Below are positions 29,771 through 39,411 of a stretch of DNA of 52,632 nt, piece after piece. Source of the stretch: Opitutaceae bacterium BACL24 MAG-120322-bin51 (GTDB lineage Bacteria; Verrucomicrobiota; Verrucomicrobiia; Opitutales; Coraliomargaritaceae); the NCBI GenBank assembly GCA_905182435.1, contig CAJJBN010000006.1, positions 1 through 52,632 on the forward strand, written 5' to 3'. Position numbers and translations under genes: made by a program. Position 1 is the first letter of the stretch. Every line of letters starts with the position of its first letter. The notes under the pieces are model-generated. The model was given only the letters and a program-made list of their open reading frames with translations. It did not search any database and was not told the DNA's origin.

Positions 29771-31290
29771 TTACGCACGACCATACAACTCCAGCAGGTC
29801 CTTTAAATACGCTGCACTATTTGCCTGCAATTCATCTAATTGTCCTGGCGTATAGCGCCACTGCCAATTGCCCATTGCTGCGCCAGGTGTATTCAAGCGT
29901 GCTTCCGAGCCTAGGCTCATCAAATCTTGTAGTGGCACAATCGCCATCAGCGCACTCGACTTAAATGCCGTGCGCACCAGATCCCAGGCGATTTCATCTC
30001 CGGATACGGTTAAATAACGCCGTAGATGATCCTGCGTCTTAGCACCTTCCTCGCGATACCAGCCGAGCGTCGTATCATTATCATGCGTACCAGAGTAGGC
30101 CACGGTGTTGCGACTGTAGTTGTGCGGTAAATACGCGTTGTCCGCCTCACCATCGAAGGCCTCGTCCGCTGCCACGGCAGACCCGTCGCTGCGCGTAGTG
30201 CATTCACCTCTTCGGTGATCACTCCGAGGTCCTCGGCTACGAGTTTAGCATCGGGGCAGGCGACTTGAATCGCCTTAAACAGTTCAAACCCAGGGCACTG
30301 TATCCATTCACCATTACGCGCAGTCGTCTCGTTGGCGGGCACTGACCAGTAAGATTCGAAGCCACGAAAATGGTCGAGGCGCACAATATCATAAAATTCC
30401 AGATTCGCTTTAATCCGGTCGATCCACCACGCGAATTTCGTGTCTTGATGCGCTTTCCAGTCGTAGAGTGGATTGCCCCATAACTGACCGTCCGCGGAGA
30501 AATAGTCAGGTGGCACTCCGGCAACAGCCTTGGGTTTGCCATCCTTTTTCAACTGAAAGAGCTCGCGATTAGCCCACACGTCCGAGCTGTCTAGCGCGAC
30601 AAAGATCGGTGCATCGCCAAGGATACTGACACCTTTACTGCCGGCGTAGCTGCGCAGTTTAGCTAATTGACCGTAAAATAAGTATTGATAGAAAATATGC
30701 GCCTCGGCGGCTTCAGTGACTTCAATCGATAGCTTTTGCCTACGTGCTTGATGTACATCGCGATAGTTTGCAGGCCAGTCCAACCAACTGTTCCCGCCAA
30801 AATGCGACTTGAGTGCCAGGAAGAGGGCGAAGTCTTCAATCCAGGCAGACTGTGCCTTGCGAAAGGCTTTGATGCAGCCGTAGCCATCGAAGTGATCGGC
30901 ACCAGAGCGTTTGAAGCGATTATAAGCAAGACGCAGGATCGGCCAAAATACTCCATAGAGAGCACCATAGTCGACATGATCCTTGGGCAGGCTATGTAGT
31001 GGACCTAATTCATCCTCATGTAGCAGACCATCTTTCACCAGTGGATCAAGATCGATAAAATATGGATTACCCGCAAATGCGGAGAAGCACTGGTAGGGTG
31101 AATCACCATAGCCCGTCGGCCCGAGTGGACAAATCTGCCAAACGTGCAGTCCGGCAGCTTCCATAAAATCAATGTAGCGATGCGCGGCCGTGCCGAGATT
31201 GCCAATGCCAGTGTCTGAGGGCAGACAGCTTACATGCAACAAAACGCCGGAAGTGCGCTCATTGAGCCAGTTGTATAAAGGTGCAGTCAT
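29771..31290 (-). CDS. malQ: 4-alpha-glucanotransferase (GH77), one frameshift region
   Basis: About 500 residues from the ATG at 31290 (MTAPLYNWLNERTSGVLLHVSCLPSDTGIGNLG). GH77 hallmarks: QICPLGPTGYGDSPYQCFSAFAGNPYFIDLD near the N-terminus, nucleophile region IVRLDHFRGFESYWSVP, and acid/base region LVAEDLGVITEEV. In the next frame AFDGEADNAYLPHNY, SGTHDNDTTLGWY and the C-terminal helices follow. The frame changes between about 30160 and 30195, where the usual GLPGM-x-VLQFAF segment is garbled; a short indel is needed to join the parts. It transfers maltodextrin segments between alpha-1,4-glucans and probably works with the GH13 enzyme at 46.7-49.2 kb in glycogen or maltodextrin use. Confidence 0.88.
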
Positions 31291-31479
31291 AAAGTGTGTT
31301 GCGGAACAAGGAATACATAAGTGCGTGTGTAGCAACACCGTTTAATTACATCGCGCTCGACCGTTGAATCCAGGAGGAATCTCTGTGAATCGAATGGCAG
31401 TGAGGATTTGGAGTAACTGCGGCATCTAGCCGCTTGCCTCAGCATACAAGCAGCTGCAAGCGCGCTTCTCTCTCGAAAG

Positions 31480-33303
31480 TCATCGAACGTCCGCACTGAA
31501 CTTCTCGCGCAGCGTCTCCTGTACCCTCGCTTCGTATTTATTCAACTTGAGTGAATCAATGACGGGCAAGAGCGGGGCGGCAGCGGCGCCGATCCAGTCG
31601 ACGACATTAAGGATTTTCAACGTTGCGTAGGATTTCTCTACCAGCATCGCGCGCAGGACTTTGAGGCCTTCGGCTTGCTGATCATTCTTAATCAGCACCC
31701 ATGCAGCCATGGCTCGGACTTCGTGTGACTCGTCATTTAGAACGACTTGAGCGGACTCGACGTCATTCAGCAAAAAGCAGCCGACGATGCCCCAGTAACG
31801 CAGTCCGCAGTCAGAACTACTGAGGAGTGCGCGGAGCTCCGGCAGCTTCGTCGTGTCTTCAGCCAGCGCGAGGTCGGCGGCATTGAGCAGCGCAGGGAGG
31901 TTGTAGAGTTTCGGGTTGCGCACCATCTCATAGATCGTGATGCCATTCTCTGCTGCGCGTTTAACACTTTCTGATTCAGGCAGCAGGCCAGCATCAAAGA
32001 TCTCAGTTTGCCACTGGCGCAGGCCGATTCGCATGCGAGCAGCGATTGCTTGATACTCAGGGCTTCCGATCAAATTATTGATATTATCCGGGTCTTTGCT
32101 GGTATCGTAGAGTTCTTCGGTCCAGCCCTTTGGCTGGAAGAAGCGGGCTTCGACTTCGCTGGCATTGCCGGACTCGACATGCGCCACCCAGACCTGCGTC
32201 GCTTCCATTTTCCACAAATAGCCGAGTTGCTGCATCCAAGGTGTGTAGGGCATGTAATTGCGGATATAGAGATAACGACCATCCGTCACTGAGCGGGCAT
32301 TCTCATTACGCTCATCCATGCGTGCGCGGAATGAAAAGCAGTATTCGGGCTCGGGTTCGATCGTGTTGCCGAGAAACGTGGTGCCTTGCATGGTTGCAGG
32401 CACAGGAGTCGATGTGATGCCCAGCCAAGTTTTCGGCATATCCACAAAACTGACGAGGCGATCAATTTGCGTGCCGGTTTTCGGTGCCGGCCAAAGTGCT
32501 TTGTAGCGCTCTGGGATACGCACGACGAGTGGACAATGCAGCCCTGAGCTGAACAAGAACCGCTTACTACGAGGCAGCACGCCGCCGTGATCAGAATTGT
32601 AGATGACGATGGTATTCTCTGCCATTCCAGATACCTCAAGCGCTTTGAGTACTGCACCAATCGCGGCATCCATTTTGGTCACTGCATCGTGATAATGTGC
32701 GTAATTCTGACGCATTGCAGGTAAATCTGGATGGTAAGCGCGTAGGGTAGTGTGCGCTGGGTCGTGCTCAGTATTATCCACCTCGCCAAAAGCTCGACTC
32801 TCATGCGAGTCCGCTAAATTGATGACTTGGAAAAAAGGCGTACTTTGCTTCAACGCCTGCCAATCGACCTGACCAGAGTTATCCCAGCAATCTTGGTCAT
32901 CACGCCCGCCGATATTGTAATCGGTCTTCCTGCAATTGGCTACGTGGTAGCCATTGACCTTAAGCAGATCCGGATAATACGCGATCTCATCATGCGGGAT
33001 CTCATAACGGCTACGCATCGGATGTGTGCCCATCGAAAGTGCATTGATTCCAGTAATCCAGGTTGAACGTGAAGGCGCGCAGACAGGGGCACTCGCATAT
33101 GCGTTCATATATTGAAATCCATCCGCAGCCAACTGATCGATGTGGGGTGTCTGCGCATTGGAATTTCCATAACAGCCGATCCACTTGACGCTATTATCCT
33201 CTGAGACCAGCCAAAGAATATTCGGACGATCAACGGACGTGTCAGTAAAACCCTGCGCGCAGAGTGCGCAGAGCCATAAAAGTGTGATTAGGGGAAATCT
33301 CAT
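31480..33303 (-). CDS. secreted sulfatase with C-terminal HEAT-like region
   Basis: 607 residues with an N-terminal signal peptide (RFPLITLLWLCALCAQGF). The sulfatase core begins PNILWLVSEDNSVKWIGCYG and has the formylglycine motif CAPSR in ASAPVCAPSRSTWITG, so the Cys should be converted by FGE. Metal and substrate regions include YNSDHGGVLPRSKRFLFSSGLHCPLVVRIPE. After about residue 470 there are HEAT-like helical repeats (LRALLSSSDCGLRYWGIVGCFLLND, EVRAMAAWVLIKND). The sequence resembles heparan N-sulfatase-like (S1_8-type) enzymes. The substrate is presumably a sulfated polysaccharide, common food for marine Verrucomicrobiota; this is inferred. An inverted CACAAT/ATTGTG pair lies in its upstream gap. 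Confidence 0.92.
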   Translation of the reverse strand: MRFPLITLLWLCALCAQGFTDTSVDRPNILWLVSEDNSVKWIGCYGNSNAQTPHIDQLAADGFQYMNAYASAPVCAPSRSTWITGINALSMGTHPMRSRYEIPHDEIAYYPDLLKVNGYHVANCRKTDYNIGGRDDQDCWDNSGQVDWQALKQSTPFFQVINLADSHESRAFGEVDNTEHDPAHTTLRAYHPDLPAMRQNYAHYHDAVTKMDAAIGAVLKALEVSGMAENTIVIYNSDHGGVLPRSKRFLFSSGLHCPLVVRIPERYKALWPAPKTGTQIDRLVSFVDMPKTWLGITSTPVPATMQGTTFLGNTIEPEPEYCFSFRARMDERNENARSVTDGRYLYIRNYMPYTPWMQQLGYLWKMEATQVWVAHVESGNASEVEARFFQPKGWTEELYDTSKDPDNINNLIGSPEYQAIAARMRIGLRQWQTEIFDAGLLPESESVKRAAENGITIYEMVRNPKLYNLPALLNAADLALAEDTTKLPELRALLSSSDCGLRYWGIVGCFLLNDVESAQVVLNDESHEVRAMAAWVLIKNDQQAEGLKVLRAMLVEKSYATLKILNVVDWIGAAAAPLLPVIDSLKLNKYEARVQETLREKFSADVR

Positions 33304-33351
33304 GATAACTGGGGTCTAGGGTATTGTGGACAAGAGGCTGCCCTTAAAAAA

Positions 33352-33377
33352 CACAATTAGACATAATATATATTGTG
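33352..33377. promoter_or_regulatory. CACAAT-N14-ATTGTG inverted repeat upstream of the sulfatase
   Basis: CACAAT (33352-33357) and ATTGTG (33372-33377) flank an AT-rich segment with a TATATTAT-like -10 candidate on the minus strand, about 50-75 bases before the sulfatase ATG. Plausible promoter with operator; weakly supported. Confidence 0.3.
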
Positions 33378-33397
33378 CGTATAATTAACTGATCCTG

Positions 33398-34609
33398 TTA
33401 AGGGTGAATCTTGGCCGCTGCCAGACCTGCAACATTACCGGTCGCAAAGCATCCTTGCATGAGAAATCCGCCTGTGGGTGCTTCCCAGTCGATCATTTCG
33501 CCAGCGCAATAGACATTGGGCAGTTTCTTGAGCATGAGGTTCTCATCGAGCTCGCTCCATGCCACGCCGCCGCTGGTTGAAATGACTTCATCGATTGGTC
33601 GCGCGCCGCTCAGTGGAATGCGGCAGGATTTGACGGCTTCGGCCAACTGCTGCGCTGAATCCATGTCGCCATACAATTGCTGGATGATCGCACAGGCGCC
33701 TTTACTGAGTTTCCAGCGTAGCTGTGCCTCGTGGTAGAAATTCTTCCGTGCGGACTCCATTTTCTGCACTAAGCGCTCAATCGTAAAAGTTGGCTTGAAA
33801 TCAATCACGACCTCTGGTGCGTCCATGCCTCGTAAGGTGCGACCGAGTGCGTAGATAGGCGCGCCTTCGAGCCCGTAGCGTGTGATCATCAATTCGCCGA
33901 TTTCAAGTTCATCGCCGACGCGGACGTGAATATTATGCAACGGGCACGCTTCTGACTTTTCGCGTGTCGCATCGGTCCAATCACACTCCCATCCGCAATT
34001 AGAAGGCTTGAGCGTTTCGATTGCGATATCGTGCTTTTCTAGGATGGCTACCCATTGGCCGTTGGAGCCCGTCTTCGGCCAGGACGCGCCGCCCATCGCT
34101 AAAATGACGGCGTCGAAATCTTGATTAAAGACGCCCTCTTTGCACTCTACTTCCAATTCAATTTGCTCACCCTGTTGACGTAAATCGAGCCAGCGGTTAT
34201 TCATCTGAAAATCGACGCCCATCTCGCGCAGGCGCTGCACCCAGCGCCGCAGAATCGGCGCGGCCTTCTTGGTTTCAGGAAAGACTTTACCGCCGCCCGT
34301 CGCAAAAGTATTAATGCCCAGCGAGAGCGCCCATTGGCCCATCGCGGTGTTATCAAAATCGGCGATGTATTTGCGCCATTGTGCGACTGGTAAATCCTTG
34401 TTACCCGAATACTGGGCGACAAACGGCTCGAATTCGGCGTTGTTGGTAATGTTCAAGCCACTTTTGCCAGCGACGAGGAACTTACGTCCGACCGATGGTT
34501 TGGCGTCAAAGACTGTGACAAAGGCGCCTTCTGCGGCTGCGACTTCGGCGGCTCGCAGGCCTGCGGGGCCTCCTCCGATAATGGCGATTGTGCGTGGTGT
34601 GCGACTCAT
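33398..34609 (-). CDS. TIGR03862-type flavoprotein (HI0933 superfamily)
   Basis: 403 residues. FAD-binding GGGPAGLRAAEVAAAEGAFVTVFDA is followed by the group-specific VGRKFLVAGKSGLNITN, GGGKVFPETKKAAPIL, ILAMGGASWPKTGSNGQW, STSGGVAWSELDENLMLKKLPNVYCAGEMIDWEAPTGG and a final GCFATGNVAG. This pattern fits the TIGR03862 subgroup, distinct from the HI0933/YhiN protein at 12985-14271. Substrate unknown. It lies 94 bp upstream of the sulfatase on the same strand, but that gap carries promoter-like sequence, so joint function is not implied. Confidence 0.92.
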   Translation of the reverse strand: MSRTPRTIAIIGGGPAGLRAAEVAAAEGAFVTVFDAKPSVGRKFLVAGKSGLNITNNAEFEPFVAQYSGNKDLPVAQWRKYIADFDNTAMGQWALSLGINTFATGGGKVFPETKKAAPILRRWVQRLREMGVDFQMNNRWLDLRQQGEQIELEVECKEGVFNQDFDAVILAMGGASWPKTGSNGQWVAILEKHDIAIETLKPSNCGWECDWTDATREKSEACPLHNIHVRVGDELEIGELMITRYGLEGAPIYALGRTLRGMDAPEVVIDFKPTFTIERLVQKMESARKNFYHEAQLRWKLSKGACAIIQQLYGDMDSAQQLAEAVKSCRIPLSGARPIDEVISTSGGVAWSELDENLMLKKLPNVYCAGEMIDWEAPTGGFLMQGCFATGNVAGLAAAKIHP

Positions 34610-35016
34610 AGGTGACAGTTGATAGGCAGCAAAAGGGAGATAGGCAAGAGACAGTGTCGAGATTATGAGCCCGCGCCCTCACTCGCTTGATCGTTCGCTT
34701 GTGATTGAGCCGAAGTGCCGAGTTATGGTGATGCCATGACTTGTCCTATGCGTAGAATTTAAACGACCCGCTTTGCTTGAGGCACAAAGGGTTAAAATCT
34801 CTGTTTGTTTAACGCACAAATTGGTAGGAAAGCCTTGCCAAGCCGTCCGTTTGCGAGGCTAAAAGCGCATCGTCATCTTGTTGCCCCTGTCCCACGAGAT
34901 CCATCGACCAACGGCGCGCTCGGCGAGCACTCCCTACCCGATTCATCGCTACCTAGAGTTCGGCTCTCAAGTCTCAATCTTCAGGTCTCAAGCCTCCGCC
35001 CTCAGGTCTCCCAATG
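34610..35016. other. 407-bp intergenic region with a heptad repeat tract
   Basis: Between lepB and the flavoprotein gene. The only structured part is 34963-35011, on the plus strand CTCTCAAGTCTCAATCTTCA and onward, an inverted-orientation relative of the GAGACTTGAG tract upstream of uup. It sits directly at the lepB stop. The rest shows nothing I can name. Confidence 0.6.
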
Positions 35017-36279
35017 CTACTCCGCGACGCCCCAGCGCTTGGTAAACGGATAGTAGATGAAGATGGCTTTGCCGATGACTGAACGCTCCGGGACGAAACC
35101 CCAGTAACGGCTGTCTAGGCTATTGGCTGAATTATCACCCAGGGCGACAAATTTATCGTCTGGAATCTCTAAGGTGCGGCTCTCTGCCAAAAGTGTTTGA
35201 TTAATGTAACCACCGTATTCGCCCTCTTTGGCTGCGTTGCGAGCAAAAGCTTCAACTTCATCACGCGGAGCGCCGTCGACGAATAGCCCACCATCTTTAA
35301 TCTCAAGCGTTTCACCGCCGATACCGCCGATACGCTTAATGTAATATTTGTCGCTGTAATCACCTGTTAGACGTCCAAGCTCTGCGCGGATATCATTGGT
35401 GCGAAAGACGAACGGATCGCCCGCCTTGGGGCGCTTAAAATGATAGCTGATACGGTCGACGAACAATGCATCGCCGAGTGTGATGTCAAAGCGCATGAGC
35501 GGTTCGCCAGCTTTGACAGATTGATTCAATTGCAAGGCTTGACCACTGGGACTCTCCTGGGATGGTACGGCCATCTTCAGATTGGAATCAGGGAAAAACT
35601 GTCGAATTGCAGCGAGCATATCGTATTCTGCTGGAACTTGAATCGATTGCAGTGTGCCGCCGACCGAGAAGACATACTCTGCACGGGTTGCTGGCAGCAC
35701 AAAATATTTACGATACGACACGGGACGACTGGTCCCGACTTTACCCGTTTCTGGGTTTGGCAGTAATACCAATGAGACGGGGCCAGAATCTTCAGCAATG
35801 AGGCTCTTATGTTTGGCTCCCAACGTGAGTTTGTTAAACACCTGCTTCACGGCACTCGGCGATGCTTCGCTTGATTCATAGACGGCGGTATTCATGCCGC
35901 TGTAAGTCGGATACATCGAATTGGTTGGAATGATAAAGGGTTGAAAAAAGAAGGTACGCACACCAATGACTAGAATTGCTGCGACCAAGATTACTTCCAA
36001 ATTATCACTCCAAAAGGTTTTCGGATGAAGCTTCCCACCAATCTTGTGCAGTAAGGCATCGAGACGATCCATTGCCGCTTGAAACGGAACTGAATCGGTT
36101 GACTCGCTCTTAAGCATCGTCTCGATTTCGGTGACACTCTTTTCGAGTTCCTGCAATCGAGCTGCCGAAGTGACATCGCGACGATAGTGGTACACCTTAC
36201 CGGCCGCGTGGAGTAATTCTTTTGCCTGCTTACGTAACTTTTTCATGGAATATTGGGGACTCAAATCTTGCTTCGCCAT
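35017..36279 (-). CDS. lepB: signal peptidase I
   Basis: 420 residues, long for the family. A soluble helical N-terminal region (about 1-95) precedes one membrane anchor (NLEVILVAAILVIGVRTFFF). The catalytic Ser lies in IIPTNSMYPTY (usual PSGSM) and the catalytic Lys in YYIKRIGGIGGETLEI. Box E reads GDNSANSLDSRYWGFVPE. About 180 residues separate the Ser and Lys boxes, much more than in the short LepB form. It removes signal peptides at the outer face of the inner membrane. The gene follows lepA by 33 bases, the common lepA-lepB pairing. The start ATG lies within a 25-bp dispersed repeat. An alternative start is the ATG at 36246. Confidence 0.93.
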   Translation of the reverse strand: MAKQDLSPQYSMKKLRKQAKELLHAAGKVYHYRRDVTSAARLQELEKSVTEIETMLKSESTDSVPFQAAMDRLDALLHKIGGKLHPKTFWSDNLEVILVAAILVIGVRTFFFQPFIIPTNSMYPTYSGMNTAVYESSEASPSAVKQVFNKLTLGAKHKSLIAEDSGPVSLVLLPNPETGKVGTSRPVSYRKYFVLPATRAEYVFSVGGTLQSIQVPAEYDMLAAIRQFFPDSNLKMAVPSQESPSGQALQLNQSVKAGEPLMRFDITLGDALFVDRISYHFKRPKAGDPFVFRTNDIRAELGRLTGDYSDKYYIKRIGGIGGETLEIKDGGLFVDGAPRDEVEAFARNAAKEGEYGGYINQTLLAESRTLEIPDDKFVALGDNSANSLDSRYWGFVPERSVIGKAIFIYYPFTKRWGVAE

Positions 36280-36292
36280 TTCCGGCGGACCT
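36268..36292 (-). repeat. dispersed 25-bp repeat supplying the lepB start codon
   Basis: Read on the minus strand this is identical over 25 bp to 42366-42390: AGGTCCGCCGGAAATGGCGA followed by AGCAA. Here its ATGGCGAAGCAA forms the first four lepB codons (MAKQ). Confidence 0.85.
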
Positions 36293-36312
36293 ACGTCAAT
36301 GGTGAACGTTGC

Positions 36313-38124
36313 CTAACTGCCGCCATCAGAGGTCTTCAGAATCTTAATAAATGCATCCTGTGGAATCGAAACACTACCGATGTTTTTCATGCGCTTCTTA
36401 CCCTCTTTCTGCTTCTCGAGGAGTTTACGCTTACGGGAAATATCACCGCCATAACACTTCGCGGTCACATCTTTTCGGTAGGCACTGATGGTTTCACGCG
36501 CGACGATATTGGAGCCAACACCGGCTTGAATCGCAATCTTGAACATTTGCTTGGGCAGAATCTCTTTGAGACGTTTGCAAAGTGCACGCCCCCTGCCCTC
36601 GCCTTTGTCAATATGGACAATCGAAGAGAAGGCATCGACTGGCTCAGCGTTGACCATGATGTCGAGGCGGCAAAGTTTCGCTCTCTGGTAGCCATTCATC
36701 TCGTAGTCCATCGAGCCATAGCCATGGGTGATACTCTTTAGGCGGTCATTGAAATCGATCAGGATTTCATTGAGCGGAATGTTGCAGACCAGCATCACGC
36801 GCTGATTATCAATCGTCTCAGTGTGCTCGCAGATGCCGCGTTTCTCGGCAACGAGTGCCAATACATCACCAATCGATGTGCTTGGAACGTGGATCGATGC
36901 TAAGATCATTGGCTCTTCAATAAACTCGATTTCGGATACATCTGGTAGGTGCATCGGATTGTGCACTTCGAGCTGCTCTAGGTCGGTCTTGGTGACTTTA
37001 TAAACCACACTTGGATAGGTGGAGATTACATCCAGATCGTATTCGCGGCGGATGCGCTCTTGAATGATTTCCATGTGTAGCAATCCGAGGAAGCCGCAGC
37101 GAAAACCAAAGCCGAGTGCGACCGAATTTTCGGACTGATAGACGAAGGCCGCGTCATTCAGACGGAGCTTACCCATGCTCGCCTTGAGCTTGTTGTAATC
37201 ACTGGTGTCAATCGGATACAGACCACTGAACACCATCGGGCTGACTTGCTTGTAGCCGGGCAGCATTTCGGCAGTCGGCGCGTTCGAGTGAGTAATGGTA
37301 TCGCCAAGCTTAATCTCGGCCACGTCGCGCATGTTGGTGACGATGTAACCGACGTCCCCCGCCTCCAACGAATCACGCTTGAGCATGGCTGGGGAGAAAC
37401 GCCCCACCTCCTTGACCTGCGCCTTGCGCTTATCGCTCATAGTCATGATCTGGTCGCCCATTTTCACCGAGCCGGAGAACACACGGACGTAGCAAATCAC
37501 ACCCTTGTAGGCGTCATAAAGGCAATCAAAAATCAACACACGTAGACCGTCGATATCAGCCCAGCGTGGTGGCGGAATGCGGTGAACCGCAGCTTCTAAC
37601 AAATCTTCAATGCCAAAACCGCTTTTGCCACTGGTGAGCACCGCTTCTTCGGCGGGAATCGCCAGCACATCTTCGAGTTGAATCTCAATCGCTGGCACGT
37701 CCGCACTAGGCAGATCGACTTTATTGATCACCGGAATAATCGCTAGCTCCTGCTCTGTCGCTAAGTGCGCATTGGCAACCGTTTGCGCTTCAATACCTTG
37801 CGCAGCATCAATCAACAGCATCGCACCTTCGCAAGCAGCCAGACTGCGCGAGACTTCATAAGAGAAATCCACGTGCCCTGGAGTATCGATCAAGTTAAAA
37901 GTATAGTCTTCGCCGTTTTTAGCACGATACACCATGGTCACTGGGTGACTCTTAATGGTAATGCCGCGCTCACGCTCCAAGTCCATCGAGTCGAGCAGTT
38001 GTGCCTTCATGTCCCGCATCTCAACAGTGCGTGTCAGCTCCAAGATACGGTCGGACAAAGTCGTCTTGCCGTGATCGACGTGGGCGATGATGCAAAAATT
38101 GCGAGTATGGGCTAGATCGGTCAT
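36313..38124 (-). CDS. lepA: elongation factor 4 (LepA)
   Basis: 603 residues, the standard LepA length. GTPase motifs: G1 AHVDHGKTT, G2 region ERGITIKS, G3 DTPGHVDF, G4 NKVDLP. The LepA-specific C-terminal domain ends ETISAYRKDVTAKCYGGDISRKRKLLEKQKEGKKRMK. LepA binds ribosomes and back-translocates or rescues stalled elongation complexes. It sits between fabD (165 bp upstream) and lepB. No Shine-Dalgarno is seen before the ATG. Confidence 0.97.
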   Translation of the reverse strand: MTDLAHTRNFCIIAHVDHGKTTLSDRILELTRTVEMRDMKAQLLDSMDLERERGITIKSHPVTMVYRAKNGEDYTFNLIDTPGHVDFSYEVSRSLAACEGAMLLIDAAQGIEAQTVANAHLATEQELAIIPVINKVDLPSADVPAIEIQLEDVLAIPAEEAVLTSGKSGFGIEDLLEAAVHRIPPPRWADIDGLRVLIFDCLYDAYKGVICYVRVFSGSVKMGDQIMTMSDKRKAQVKEVGRFSPAMLKRDSLEAGDVGYIVTNMRDVAEIKLGDTITHSNAPTAEMLPGYKQVSPMVFSGLYPIDTSDYNKLKASMGKLRLNDAAFVYQSENSVALGFGFRCGFLGLLHMEIIQERIRREYDLDVISTYPSVVYKVTKTDLEQLEVHNPMHLPDVSEIEFIEEPMILASIHVPSTSIGDVLALVAEKRGICEHTETIDNQRVMLVCNIPLNEILIDFNDRLKSITHGYGSMDYEMNGYQRAKLCRLDIMVNAEPVDAFSSIVHIDKGEGRGRALCKRLKEILPKQMFKIAIQAGVGSNIVARETISAYRKDVTAKCYGGDISRKRKLLEKQKEGKKRMKNIGSVSIPQDAFIKILKTSDGGS

Positions 38125-38289
38125 GTAGTTTGAGTCTGTTTCTTAATCCTAAACTTTAATCATAATCTTTCCACTCAATGTCCACTGTCGAAGTAGAATA
38201 ATGATGAAAAAGCCCCCTCACCCGCAAAATGCGCGCTTTGGAGGTGATCAAGTGGATCATTTCGGGTGCATCGCTGCGCTGTTCAAAAA

Positions 38290-39195
38290 TTACTCGGGAA
38301 GATCACTAAACTCAGCTACTGGGGTAATATTGAGCGTCTTGTCGATGCGCTTGCCGAAGCCAGCGAGCACCTTGCCGGGACCGCACTCGTAGAAATCGGA
38401 CAAATTGTTCTGGGTCGCCATATTACGCAGGCAATCTTCAAAGCGAACCGACGACACCACTTGGCTGACCAGTGCATCTTTGATTGCTTGAGGATCGCTC
38501 ACGCGCTCGCCGGTGACGTTGGTGTAAACTGCGATCTCAGGAGTCTTAAAATCGAAGTCTTTGATAAACTCAGCAAACGCATCGCGCGCCGACACCATTA
38601 AGCGGCTGTGATAGGCGCCAGCCACGTTGAGTGGCTTGCAGAGCTTGAAGCGCCCCTTTGAGGCTGCGACCGCTTCGAGCACTTGGGCGTTGTCGCCGGA
38701 AATGACGATTTGCCCTGGGCAGTTGAGGTTGGCGATCTCGATATCGAACTCGTCGCAGAATGTTTGCACATCCTCAGGAGTGCCACCGATCACAGCAGCC
38801 ATACCACCTTTAGTCGCGTCGCAAGCGATTTGCATCAAGCGACCACGCTCTGCCACCAGCTTAAGGCCAGTGGCGAAATCATATACGCCCGCAGCTGCGA
38901 GTGCCGTCAACTCACCAAGGCTCAAACCGCAGGCAGCAGTCACATCGTCGAGCTTGCCCGCTGCTTTCAGAATACTGTAAAGCGCATAGCCCTGCACATA
39001 CAGTGCTGGCTGGCAGACCTTAGTCTCTGTCAGTGCCTCATCAGGGCCTTCGAAGCAAAGCGTTTTAAGATCCCAACCGAGGATTTCGTTGGCCTCATCG
39101 TAGAGCGCCTTAGCGATTGCAGAGTTCTCATAGAGAGAACGGCCCATGCCCACGGATTGTGCGCCTTGTCCGGAAAAAAGAAGTCCTGTTGCCAT
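38290..39195 (-). CDS. fabD: malonyl-CoA:ACP transacylase
   Basis: 301 residues with LFSGQGAQSVGMGRSLYE at the N-terminus, the nucleophile elbow ACGLSLGELTAL (Ser in G-L-S-L-G; most FabD have G-H-S-L-G), QIVISGDN and GAYHSRLM with the catalytic His. The end matches the family (YECGPGKVLAGFGKRID). It loads malonyl groups onto acyl carrier protein for fatty acid synthesis. It stands alone here without other fab genes, upstream of lepA. The Leu in the GxSxG elbow is a small departure from the consensus but the catalytic pair is intact. Confidence 0.95.
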   Translation of the reverse strand: MATGLLFSGQGAQSVGMGRSLYENSAIAKALYDEANEILGWDLKTLCFEGPDEALTETKVCQPALYVQGYALYSILKAAGKLDDVTAACGLSLGELTALAAAGVYDFATGLKLVAERGRLMQIACDATKGGMAAVIGGTPEDVQTFCDEFDIEIANLNCPGQIVISGDNAQVLEAVAASKGRFKLCKPLNVAGAYHSRLMVSARDAFAEFIKDFDFKTPEIAVYTNVTGERVSDPQAIKDALVSQVVSSVRFEDCLRNMATQNNLSDFYECGPGKVLAGFGKRIDKTLNITPVAEFSDLPE

Positions 39196-39411
39196 AAAGT
39201 ATAAGTGTCGTGTGGTTGACTTTGTTGAAACGACAGAAACTTGGCGTCCTCGCCAGAGGAATCAACCAGAAAGCGGTCGCTGCGGTGACTATTAGAATCG
39301 GCAATTCATTTCGGTATAATACCCTCTACAATTAGTGAGATTGTTACACCGTCCGCGGCAGACCGCTGTTGTCGGCCGATTCCTAGAATTCCTCAAATAG
39401 TGGCTATTATT

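Noticed and set aside
34805..35053. 82-codon plus-strand frame upstream of lepB's end
   Set aside because: Its C-terminal half is the heptad repeat tract and it overlaps lepB; looks like noncoding translation.
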